Origin: JBJXFK01 sp046155505
Lineage (GTDB): Bacteria > Planctomycetota > Phycisphaerae > UBA1845 > Fen-1342
Direction of reading: 5' to 3'
NCBI GenBank assembly: GCA_046155505.1
Contig: JBJXFK010000231.1
Span: 1-31,760 of the forward strand
Length of the DNA stretch: 31,760 nt
Both the position numbers and the translations under genes were made by a program. How positions within the stretch are numbered: the stretch's first letter is position 1; every line of letters begins with the position of its first letter. Below are positions 24,734-31,760 of this stretch, in pieces. The notes under the pieces were generated by a model. The model was not told where the DNA came from, made no database searches, and was given only the letters and a program-made list of their open reading frames with translations.

Positions 24734-26296
24734 CTACGGACACGTTGATCCAAAATTCGCCAGCAGCGTCGCCAGGTCGGTCAAATCCACGTCGCCGTCA
24801 TCGTCGAAGTCGCCATGGGCGAAGGTCGCGCAGCTCAGCGTGCCGAAGCGCGCCAAGAGCGTTGCGAGGTCGGTCAGGTCGACGGCGTCATTACCGTTGA
24901 TGTCGGGGCATGGCGCGCCCGTGCAGGCGAGGTCGAAGACGTACACCGACCCGGCGTCGATCCCGCCCGCATTGTCGTCAAAGAATGACGAGACCACCGC
25001 CGTGTTGCCCGACAGCGCGACCGAGCCGCCGAAGACATCGCCGGCCGCGGCGTCGGGCGCGGTCAGCTTGAACTGTTCGATCCAGATGTCGCCACCCGGC
25101 GAGCAGGTGCGCGTGAAGACGTAGGCCGAGCCGGCGTCAACTCTGCCGGCGTGGTCGTCGGAGTACGCACCGACGATGAGCGTGTCACCCGAAAGCGTCA
25201 ACGCGAGGCCGAACTCGTCGCCCGCCGCGGCGTCGGAGGCGATCAGTTTGGCCTGCTGGGTCCATACCGTTCCGGAGCGCGTGAAAACGTAGGCCGAACC
25301 CGCGTTGGCCCCGCCCGCGTGGTCATCCCACCGAGCCCCGACCACGATCGTGTCGCCGACGATGGCAACCTGACGGCCGAACTCATCGAGTGCCGCGCCG
25401 TCGGAAGCGGTCAGCTTGGCCTGTTCGGTCCAATTGTTCCCGGAACGGACAAAGACGTACGCTGAGCCGGCGTCGGTCCCACCGGCGTTGTCTTCGGCCG
25501 ACGCGCCGACCACGGCGGTGTCCTGCGAGGGTGACATCGCCACCGAGACGCCGAAGTTGTCGCCGGGCACGCCGTCGGATGGAAACTTCTGCTGCACTGT
25601 CCAGGATTCACCGCCGGGCGGGCCGCTGCGGGTGTAGAAGAATGCCTGACCGCCGACGTTGAGGCCGGCACCGATCAGGGCGCCGACCACGGCCGTGTCG
25701 CCCTCCAGCGACACGGAAACGCCGAAGTATTGAAACGAACCGAATTGCGGGCACGCGTACGCGTGTGTCTGCGTCCAGACCTCGCCGCCCGGCGGGCCGG
25801 AGCGCTCGAAAATGTAAATCAGCCCCGTGGCATTTTCTTGGGGCCACAGCCAGGACCCCACAAATGCCGTGTTGCCCGAGACATCAACCGACACGCCGGA
25901 CTGATTGCCCGTCTCCAACCCGAATATGGGTTCGTTGCCGATCAGCTTGGCCTGCTGGGTCCACACTTCGCTTCCGGGCTGACCGGATTTGACATAGACG
26001 TACGCCGCGCCGGCATCGACGCCGGTCGCGTTGTCGTCTTTGCGCGCCCCGACTACGATGGTGTCGCCGCCGATCGCGACATTGCCGAACCAGTCGTCCG
26101 CCGCCGCGTCGGAAGCGGTGAGCGCGCCAGCTTCCTGCGGGTCGCACTGCGCGTGGGCCGCGGTGGGTGTCATGATTCCGCAACCGACTGCTACGACAAG
26201 CGCGACGCCCGCCTTGCCGGCAACGCTGGCTGCGCGGCACAAAATGAGACCGGTGCGGGGTCGGTCGGCAGCCCCTCGAGCGGTTACGAATTGCAT
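24734..26296 (-). CDS. FG-GAP repeat (beta-propeller) protein with dockerin-like module (copy 2)
   Basis: The protein is 520 residues. ATG 26296 (MQFVTARGA) has GGAG at ideal spacing, while ATG 26308 has none and the frame to 26614 crosses the ctaB promoter region. The long signal peptide ends TAAHAQ. Seven FG-GAP-like repeats follow; repeats 1 and 4-7 are close to those of the copy at 23212-24687, while repeats 2 and 3 are more divergent (for example GNTAFVGSWLWPQ, GDTAVVGALIGAG). The C-terminal 58 residues (CPDINGNDAVDL to FGSTCP) are the dockerin-like module; its first loop lacks one usual Asp. Only 46 bases separate it from the next gene, so the pair is probably one transcript. Confidence 0.9.
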   Translation of the reverse strand: MQFVTARGAADRPRTGLILCRAASVAGKAGVALVVAVGCGIMTPTAAHAQCDPQEAGALTASDAAADDWFGNVAIGGDTIVVGARKDDNATGVDAGAAYVYVKSGQPGSEVWTQQAKLIGNEPIFGLETGNQSGVSVDVSGNTAFVGSWLWPQENATGLIYIFERSGPPGGEVWTQTHAYACPQFGSFQYFGVSVSLEGDTAVVGALIGAGLNVGGQAFFYTRSGPPGGESWTVQQKFPSDGVPGDNFGVSVAMSPSQDTAVVGASAEDNAGGTDAGSAYVFVRSGNNWTEQAKLTASDGAALDEFGRQVAIVGDTIVVGARWDDHAGGANAGSAYVFTRSGTVWTQQAKLIASDAAAGDEFGLALTLSGDTLIVGAYSDDHAGRVDAGSAYVFTRTCSPGGDIWIEQFKLTAPDAAAGDVFGGSVALSGNTAVVSSFFDDNAGGIDAGSVYVFDLACTGAPCPDINGNDAVDLTDLATLLARFGTLSCATFAHGDFDDDGDVDLTDLATLLANFGSTCP

Positions 26297-26586
26297 TTGT
26301 TGCTCCATTTGGGGGTCGGGACGTGGCAGGAGTGTGGCGCGCCCCTGTTCTAGATCGCGGTATCGCGGGTTTGGTGCCGAACAATCTGGATTTATCTGAA
26401 CGGACTGTCGCCTGGGCGGTGTTTTTTTGGAATTGGGGGAGACGATTCGAACTGCGCGGCGAGTGCGGTGGTGCGGGCTGGAGGTTGCGGTTGCTAATTG
26501 TGCGCCAGAAAACGGCGATGGGCCGCTGTACTCCAGCGCGAAGCAAGCAGCCGGGGGCGGCGGCTCCACAAACCGGTGATGTCCGC

Positions 26587-26615
26587 TCCACAAGGTGGCC
26601 GCCCGGCCGTACAAT
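26587..26615 (+). promoter_or_regulatory. Predicted promoter of the ctaB-DUF3179 operon
   Basis: TCCACA (26587-26592, four of six to the -35 consensus) and TACAAT (26610-26615, five of six to the -10) are 17 bases apart. Transcription would begin near 26622, just before the ribosome-binding site GGAG (26629-26632). This supports the start codon at 26639 rather than further upstream. Confidence 0.4.
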
Positions 26616-26638
26616 CCACCGCTTCACTGGAGCGGCGC

Positions 26639-27649
26639 TTGAACGCATCGTTGCCCGAAATCGAACTGCCCGCGACGCGGCTGCCCGAGGACGCTTGCCC
26701 GAGCGTCATCGCAGATTTGCTCGCACTCTGCAAAGCCCGGCTCTGCGCGCTGGTCGTGTTCACGGCGGCGGTTGGGTTTGCGCTTGCCGCGGGGCGATGG
26801 TTTGACTGGGCAGCGTTCGCATGGATGCTGATCGGCACGACGCTGTCGGCCTTCGGCGCGAACGCGGCCAATCAATGTATGGAAGTCGACCGCGATGCAC
26901 GTATGAAACGCACGCGGAACCGGCCGTTGCCTTCCGGACGGCTTGACCGTGGGACCGCCGCGATGGTCGCGGTCGCCATGTGCGTTGCGGGCCCGGCGGT
27001 GCTGCTGTTTTCGGTGAATTGGGTGACCGCGGCGCTCTCGGCCGCATGCATCATCATATACATTGCGATCTACACGCCGCTCAAAACGCGCAGCACGGCG
27101 AATACGTTCGTCGGCGCGGTGTGCGGGGCGATTCCGCCGATGATGGGCTGGTCGGCGGCGACTGGCACGCTCGAACCCGGCGCCTTCGTGCTCGGGGCGA
27201 TTCTGTTCGTCTGGCAGATTCCGCACTTCCTGGCGCTGGCGTGGATGTATCGCGAGGACTATCAGCGCGGCGGCTATCGCATGTTGCCGCTGTTTGATCC
27301 CGCGGGGCAGCTTACCTGTCAAGCGATTGTGATTTACAGCCTCATGCTTGTGCCGGTGACGCTGCTGCTGACTTTGTCGGGAGTCGTCGGCGTGGTCTAT
27401 GCGGCGGCGGCATTGCTGCTGGGCGTCGGGCTGATTCTGCTGGGCGTGCGGCTTTATCGCGAGCGAACGCTGGCCAGCGCGCGAGGTGTGTTCCTGGCGA
27501 GCGTGATTTACCTACCGGTGCTGATGGGCGTGATGCTCGTCGATCGCCCGTCGCCGCGCGTGTTTGTGGTTCCCGCCGAGGCGACTCGCACGCCGCCGCC
27601 AAGCGGCGTAACGCTCGCGACGGTCGCCCGGCCGCTGGAGCAGCCCTGA
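26639..27649 (+). CDS. ctaB: Protoheme IX farnesyltransferase (heme O synthase)
   Basis: The enzyme farnesylates protoheme IX to heme O, the precursor of heme A for heme-copper oxidases, in the cytoplasmic membrane. The UbiA-family signature is clear: NAANQCMEVDRDARMKRTRNRPLPSG carries the N-x5-D-x3-D prenyl-diphosphate motif, and YTPLKT and WQIPHFLALAW are typical of CtaB/CyoE. Eight to nine hydrophobic helices are visible. The chosen start is TTG 26639, six bases after GGAG and after a plausible promoter, giving 336 residues, near the family's usual 290-310. ATG 26579 or GTG 26498 would add basic, non-conserved residues and lie upstream of the promoter. The stop overlaps the next start by one base (TGATG), so translation is coupled. 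Confidence 0.9.
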   Translation: MNASLPEIELPATRLPEDACPSVIADLLALCKARLCALVVFTAAVGFALAAGRWFDWAAFAWMLIGTTLSAFGANAANQCMEVDRDARMKRTRNRPLPSGRLDRGTAAMVAVAMCVAGPAVLLFSVNWVTAALSAACIIIYIAIYTPLKTRSTANTFVGAVCGAIPPMMGWSAATGTLEPGAFVLGAILFVWQIPHFLALAWMYREDYQRGGYRMLPLFDPAGQLTCQAIVIYSLMLVPVTLLLTLSGVVGVVYAAAALLLGVGLILLGVRLYRERTLASARGVFLASVIYLPVLMGVMLVDRPSPRVFVVPAEATRTPPPSGVTLATVARPLEQP

Positions 27650-28632
27650 TGCCGACTGACGATCCCGCCGTCAGCGCTCCGAAATCCGCCGTGAAAATGG
27701 ACTTTCGCAGCGGCGGATGGGTGCTGCTGATTTCCGCGATTCTGGTTTGCGGCATGATCGCCTGGCGACTGTCGGTGATGTTGCCGACGCTGTCGCATCG
27801 TGCAATCGGCGATGGTGACACGGTTGAGAGTTACGGTTTTCAACTTTCGCCGTTGCTGGTGCCGCGCGAGCTCGTCGTCGCGAGCGGGCAGCCGAAGGAC
27901 TCCTGGCCGGCGATGATCGACCCGCCGACGATTCGCGGCAAAGACTACAACCCGGAAAAGAAACTGAACGAAGTGCGCAAGCTGCGCACGACCGAGCGCG
28001 TGATCGGCGTCGTGTGCAACGGCGAGGCGCGTGCGTATCCGCTCTGGGTGCTCACGTGGCACGAAGTGGTGAACGACACGCTTGGCGGCGAGCCGATTTT
28101 GGTGACGTACAACCCGCTGTGCGATAGTGCGGTCGTGTTCGATCGGCGCGTTGGCGACCAAACGCTAACGTTCGGCGTCAGCGGGCTGCTGTTCAACTCG
28201 AATACGTTGCTCTACGACCGTTGCGAAGGAGCAGAAAGCGAGAGCCTTTGGAGTCAGCTTCAGTTTCGGGCGATTGCCGGCGCGGCGGCCGAGCGTGGCG
28301 AGACGCTGACGTTGCTACCCGCAAAGGTGATGACCTGGGCCGAATGGCTTGTGGCGCAGCCTGAAACGACGGTGATCTTGCCCGATCCGCGACGCACGCG
28401 GCTTTACAAGCGCGATGCGTTCCTGCCGTATTTCGGTGACGAACGGCTGCACTTCCCGGTCTCGCCGATGTTGCCTGCGGGCAGTGCGTTCAAGCAGTCG
28501 ATGGTCGCGGTTCGCGATGGCGAGCGGTGGACGCTCACGCCCGCGGCGCAGTTTGACGTGACGTCGATGTCGAATGACGCTATCGCCGTCTGGTGCTTCT
28601 CGTTCGCGTGGAATGCGATGCACGCTGAGTAA
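27649..28632 (+). CDS. DUF3179 domain membrane-anchored protein
   Basis: The protein is 327 residues. Its start overlaps the ctaB stop (TGATG), with GGAG upstream inside ctaB. One transmembrane helix at about residues 24-45 anchors it, with the rest likely periplasmic. DUF3179 is recognised by VRKLRTTERVIGV, ARAYPLWVLTWHEVVND, GGEPILVTYNPLCDSAVVFDR and LTFGVSGLLFNSN. The family usually has CPLC at the fourth segment; here the first Cys is Asn (NPLC), leaving a single Cys. The biochemical role of the family is unknown. Coupling to heme O synthase and closeness to the ACIII operon suggest a role in assembly of the respiratory chain (inference). Confidence 0.88.
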   Translation: MPTDDPAVSAPKSAVKMDFRSGGWVLLISAILVCGMIAWRLSVMLPTLSHRAIGDGDTVESYGFQLSPLLVPRELVVASGQPKDSWPAMIDPPTIRGKDYNPEKKLNEVRKLRTTERVIGVVCNGEARAYPLWVLTWHEVVNDTLGGEPILVTYNPLCDSAVVFDRRVGDQTLTFGVSGLLFNSNTLLYDRCEGAESESLWSQLQFRAIAGAAAERGETLTLLPAKVMTWAEWLVAQPETTVILPDPRRTRLYKRDAFLPYFGDERLHFPVSPMLPAGSAFKQSMVAVRDGERWTLTPAAQFDVTSMSNDAIAVWCFSFAWNAMHAE

Positions 28633-28843
28633 CTCGTGCGGTATCGCTGGACAATCATGTCGTGCGCACAATTCGCGCGACACGCTACGTTCAGATTTCG
28701 AGCATCGTGGCACGGCAAATCACGGTGGCCGGCGACGGGCGCAATCGGTATAAATTCGGTACCGTTTCGCATGTACAAAGTGTTTACTCCGCATGAGTTT
28801 GCACTCAATTTTGGTGAAACCCGAGAATCGGATTGTCGCCCCC

Positions 28844-28871
28844 TTGACCCCCTCAAAGGTACCCCTATGAT
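28844..28871 (+). promoter_or_regulatory. Strong predicted promoter of the ACIII operon
   Basis: TTGACC (28844-28849) and TATGAT (28866-28871) match the sigma-70 consensus in five of six bases each and are 16 bases apart. Transcription would start near 28878, leaving a leader of about 100 bases before the actA ATT start. The rest of the 349-base gap from 28633 shows no gene. Confidence 0.6.
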
Positions 28872-28969
28872 CGCCGGACTCCAGTGAGTTCTGGCCGATT
28901 AGTCGTGAGTGGACAGGCTGATCGGGTCGCCCGGCGCGGGCGGAAAGCGAACTGGGGTCGTATCGCATC

Positions 28970-28976
28970 GGGAGAG
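28970..28976 (+). promoter_or_regulatory. Ribosome-binding site of actA, deciding an ATT start
   Basis: GGGAGAG lies five to seven bases before the ATT codon at 28982. No ATG, GTG or TTG in the actA frame exists between the in-frame stop TGA (28919-28921) and GTG 29075. The GTG at 29075 has no comparable site and would remove the membrane anchor. Confidence 0.6.
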
Positions 28977-28981
28977 CAGCC

Positions 28982-29638
28982 ATTACGCCTTTCCTATTCC
29001 CGAAATGGACGAACGGCATCCGTTCGGCCGTTGCGGCCGGCGGGCTTGGTTTTGCGCTGTACGCAGGCACGATCGTGACCTTCGGCTTTTCGCCGCAGGC
29101 AACGGACGTTGGGTATCGGCCGGAACAGCCGGTTCCGTATAGCCACGCGCTGCACGCGGGCAAGCTGGGCATCGACTGCCGCTATTGCCATAGCGCGGTC
29201 GAGCAGGGTGCGCACGCCAACGTGCCGCCGACGCAGACTTGCATGAATTGTCATACGAACGTTTCGCTAGACACCTCGCGCGAATGGAAGATCACGCCGA
29301 TCAAGCAGAGCGCCGAAACCGGCAAGCCGATGGAGTGGATCAAGGTCCACGACCTGCCCGACTACGCGTATTTCAATCACAGCGCGCACGTGAATCGCGG
29401 CGTCGGATGCGTGACGTGTCACGGGCGCATCGATCAGATGGAAGTGGTCTATCAAGCCAAGCCGCTCAGCATGCAGTGGTGTCTCGAATGTCACCGCGAA
29501 CCTGAGCAATACCTGCGGCCGCAAGACCAGATCACGAACATGACCTGGGCCCCGGAAAATCAGCTTGAGCTGGGCCGCAAAATCAAAGACGAACACAAGA
29601 TCAACCCCTCGCAGGACTGCTCTACATGCCATCGCTGA
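28982..29638 (+). CDS. actA: Alternative complex III pentaheme cytochrome c subunit ActA
   Basis: ActA is the multiheme cytochrome of ACIII, the quinol-oxidising complex that replaces cytochrome bc1 in many planctomycetes and related groups. Five C-x-x-C-H heme sites are present: CRYCH, CMNCH, CVTCH, CLECH and CSTCH. The part from TDVGYRPEQPVPYSH is typical. In frame upstream of GTG 29075 the sequence reads ITPFLFPKWTNGIRS, then a hydrophobic helix (VAAGGLGFALYAGTIVTF), matching the N-terminal anchor of ActA proteins. The anchor is therefore translated, most simply from ATT 28982 (218 residues) behind GGGAGAG. Starting at 29075 would give 187 residues without an export signal, incompatible with heme attachment outside the cytoplasm. 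Its 3' end overlaps actB by 13 bases. Confidence 0.85.
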   Translation: MTPFLFPKWTNGIRSAVAAGGLGFALYAGTIVTFGFSPQATDVGYRPEQPVPYSHALHAGKLGIDCRYCHSAVEQGAHANVPPTQTCMNCHTNVSLDTSREWKITPIKQSAETGKPMEWIKVHDLPDYAYFNHSAHVNRGVGCVTCHGRIDQMEVVYQAKPLSMQWCLECHREPEQYLRPQDQITNMTWAPENQLELGRKIKDEHKINPSQDCSTCHR

Positions 29639-31760
29639 CGCCGCAAAAAACCGGCCAGGCCTACTGGCGGAGTCTCGATGAGCTGGCGAACTCGAGCGAG
29701 TTTCGCAAGCATCTCGAGACCGAGTTTCCGCACATGGCGGAATTGCTGGAACGCTCGCCGTCGCGGCGACAGTTCCTGAAAGTCATGGGCGCGTCGCTGG
29801 CACTGGCCGGTCTGACGGGTTGCCGCTGGCCGAAAGAGGCGATTGTTCCGCACGCGAAGAATCCGCCGAATCGCACGCCGGGAATTCCGGTGAGCTATGC
29901 GACGACGTTTGCGCTGAGCGGTGTCGGCACGGGTTTGCTGGTGACGAGCTATGACGGTCGCCCGATCAAGATCGAGGGCAACCCGCTGCACCCATATAGC
30001 CTTGGCGCGACCGATGCGATGATGCAGGCCGCGATTCTCGAAACGTACGATCCCGATCGCAGCCAGTTTCCGCACGAAGGCGCGCGGGCTGTCGCGTGGA
30101 ACAAATGGGACGCGGCGATCGAGAAGCTGTCGGCGGATCTGAAGGCGTCGCAGGGCGTAGGGCTTGCGATTCTCAGCGAGCCTAACTCGTCGCCGACGCT
30201 TGAAGCGGCGCGGGCACAGATGAAGAGCGCGTTGCCGAAGGCCAAGTGGTTTGAGTATGAGCCGCTGTCGCGCGACAACGAGCGGGTGGGCACGGCGATG
30301 GCGCTGGGTCAGCCGATGCGGCCGCTGCTCGATCTGAGCGGCGCGGATGTGATCGCGTCGTTCGATTGCGATTTTCTGTTCTCGCATCCGTCGGCCCTGC
30401 GCAACACGCGCGAGTTCGCGCGCCGCCGCGGTGCGAGCGACGGCACAATGAACCGTCTGTATGTGATCGAAAACAACCTGTCGCTCACCGGCACGAACGC
30501 CGACGAGCGATATGCAATGCGCGCCGGCGATATTGCGGCGGCGCTTGGGCACGTTGCGGCTGAGTTGATCGCCAAAGGCGTGGCGATTCCGTCGATCGCC
30601 GCGGCTGTGCAAAAGCTGGATGGTGCGGCGCGGCCGAAATGGGCAGCTGAGCTGGCCGGCGATTTGCTGGCGGCCAAGGGCAAGAGTGTTGTGCTGGTCG
30701 GCCCGCGACAGCCGGGCGAGGCGCACGCGATGGCGTGTGCGATCAATGCGGCTCTGGGCAACGTCGGCAAGACGGTGCGTTATCTCGCCGACCTCGAACC
30801 CGCGCGACCGACGCACGTCGATGCAATCGCGGCGCTGGCCGACGGTCTCGACAAGGGCGAATTCAGCACGCTCGTGATTCTCGGCGGCAATCCGGTACAC
30901 GACGCGCCGGCGGACCTCGGTTTTGCCCAAAAAATCGGCAAGGCGAAGACGAGCGTGCGGGTCGGGCTGTATCGCGATGAGACTTCGCTGGCGTGCGGCT
31001 GGCACGTACCCGCGGCGCATTTCCTCGAAGCATGGGGCGATCAACGCGCGTGGGACGGAACGGTCAGCATTCAGCAGCCGCTGATCGAACCGCTGTATAG
31101 CGGCAAGTCGCCGATCGAGGTTGTCGCCGGTCTGTGCGGCGACAAGTCGAGCGGATATGAGCTGGTTCGCAAGACGTTCAAGGAGCGTTTCGCGGGCACG
31201 GCCGACCTCGAAACTGCTTGGAACAAGGCGTTGCACGATGGCGTGATCGCCAACAGCGCTCTGCCGACGGCGACGCCCGCGGTGAAGAGCGATTTCGCGA
31301 GCAAGCTGGACGGTGTGCTCAAGCCGGCGGCGGGCAGCAACTTCGAGATCGTCTTCGCCGGCGATCTGAAGATGTATGACGGCCGCTTTGTGAACAACGG
31401 CTGGTTGCAGGAGCTGCCCGACCCGATCACCAAGATGACGTGGGACAACGCGGCCCACATCTCGCCTGCCGACGCGCGGAAGATGGGCATCAAGCGCGAC
31501 GACCGCGTCGATATCTCGATCGGCGGCAAGACGCTGAACATGCCGGTGTGTGTTGTGCCTGGGCATGCGCCGGGTTCGATCACGCTGACGGTCGGCTGGG
31601 GCCGGATGCAGGCGGGTGTCGTGGCGAAAAAGACGGGTTTTGATGTGTATCCGCTACGTTCGCGGGCGGGCTTCCACATCGCCGGCGGTGCGACGATGAG
31701 CAGCGCCGGTCGCAAGTACAAGTTGGTGACGACGCAGGACCATCACGGCATGGTCAGCTC
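29626..31760 (+). CDS. actB: Alternative complex III molybdopterin-oxidoreductase-like subunit ActB (partial, runs off the right edge)
   Basis: The frame is open from ATG 29626 to the window end (about 711 residues) and overlaps actA by 13 bases. The N-terminus YWRSLDELANSSEFR and HLETEFPHMAELLERS is characteristic of ActB. A twin-arginine signal SRRQFLKVMGASLALAG ends in a lipobox-like LTGC, so export by Tat and perhaps lipidation are expected. The MopB-like domain follows (VTSYDGRPIKIEGNPLHP, VLVGPRQPGEAHAMAC, VVILGGNP-like VILGGNPVHDAP). In ACIII this domain has lost its molybdenum cofactor, and the C-terminal iron-sulfur domain lies beyond the window. The last visible part, VTTQDHHGMVS, resembles the TQDHH motif of ActB. 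The further act genes are expected downstream. Confidence 0.93.
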   Translation, partial: MPSLTPQKTGQAYWRSLDELANSSEFRKHLETEFPHMAELLERSPSRRQFLKVMGASLALAGLTGCRWPKEAIVPHAKNPPNRTPGIPVSYATTFALSGVGTGLLVTSYDGRPIKIEGNPLHPYSLGATDAMMQAAILETYDPDRSQFPHEGARAVAWNKWDAAIEKLSADLKASQGVGLAILSEPNSSPTLEAARAQMKSALPKAKWFEYEPLSRDNERVGTAMALGQPMRPLLDLSGADVIASFDCDFLFSHPSALRNTREFARRRGASDGTMNRLYVIENNLSLTGTNADERYAMRAGDIAAALGHVAAELIAKGVAIPSIAAAVQKLDGAARPKWAAELAGDLLAAKGKSVVLVGPRQPGEAHAMACAINAALGNVGKTVRYLADLEPARPTHVDAIAALADGLDKGEFSTLVILGGNPVHDAPADLGFAQKIGKAKTSVRVGLYRDETSLACGWHVPAAHFLEAWGDQRAWDGTVSIQQPLIEPLYSGKSPIEVVAGLCGDKSSGYELVRKTFKERFAGTADLETAWNKALHDGVIANSALPTATPAVKSDFASKLDGVLKPAAGSNFEIVFAGDLKMYDGRFVNNGWLQELPDPITKMTWDNAAHISPADARKMGIKRDDRVDISIGGKTLNMPVCVVPGHAPGSITLTVGWGRMQAGVVAKKTGFDVYPLRSRAGFHIAGGATMSSAGRKYKLVTTQDHHGMVS

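Noticed and set aside
26498..26638. N-terminal extension of CtaB from GTG 26498 or ATG 26579
   Set aside because: The extra residues are basic and unlike the family, and both starts lie upstream of the likely promoter; ATG 26579 remains a possible alternative.
29075..29638. actA starting at GTG 29075
   Set aside because: The protein would have no signal or anchor although cytochrome c maturation takes place outside the cytoplasm, and the in-frame upstream sequence encodes the family's anchor.
29560..31566. A 668-codon open frame on the minus strand opposite actB
   Set aside because: It is the antisense of actB, whose sequence is clearly conserved; the translated product is Arg-rich and without domain character, as expected from high-GC antisense frames.

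Overview
The window looks like the chromosome of a planctomycete, probably of the Phycisphaerae or a neighbouring lineage. The DNA is GC-rich, the intergenic spacers hold many short palindromes, and there are many secreted proteins ending in a dockerin-like calcium-binding module. Other lineage signs are a PEP-CTERM protein, a pseudopilin-like protein, a sigma factor paired with a Ser/Thr kinase, a DUF4159 protein and an alternative complex III (ACIII) operon. The taxonomic call is inferred from gene content only. I see no rRNA, intact tRNA, CRISPR array or insertion sequence.

Layout. (1) 45-2342, plus strand: a secreted toroid/DUF4159 protein, possibly continuing off the left edge. (2) 2355-26296: about 24 kb read almost entirely on the minus strand and dominated by exported proteins. 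Eight of them (a gluzincin-type metalloprotease, two beta-helix paralogues, a small passenger protein, an Ig-like protein, a lectin-like small protein and two FG-GAP propeller paralogues) end in the same module of about 60 residues. That module has two D-x-D-x-D-G loop/helix repeats bracketed by cysteines, the second at or one residue from the C-terminus. Among them lie a kinase/sigma-factor pair, a PEP-CTERM protein homologous to its dockerin-tailed neighbour, a pseudopilin-like protein and a small His/Cys-rich protein. Two plus-strand genes interrupt the block: a HemN/HemW-like radical SAM protein and a nucleotidyltransferase-fold protein. (3) 26639-31760, plus strand: heme O synthase (ctaB), a coupled DUF3179 protein, then a well-formed promoter and actA-actB of ACIII, cut by the right edge.

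How the parts fit. The minus-strand block looks like a repertoire of surface or secreted proteins that share one C-terminal tag. Local duplication (6.5-11.2 kb, 16.1-18.0 kb, 23.2-26.3 kb) is a visible source of its diversity, and in one pair the tag has been exchanged for PEP-CTERM. No cohesin-like receptor or exosortase is in the window, so the machinery that reads the tags lies elsewhere. The plus-strand block on the right serves respiration: heme for the terminal oxidase and the quinol-oxidising ACIII. The clearest annotation trap is actA, whose membrane anchor is encoded only if translation starts at a non-canonical ATT at 28982.

Intergenic stretches at 5154-6454 and 19481-20163 are mosaics of degenerate dispersed repeats, palindromes and a tRNA-like 3' end. 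I found no gene in them.
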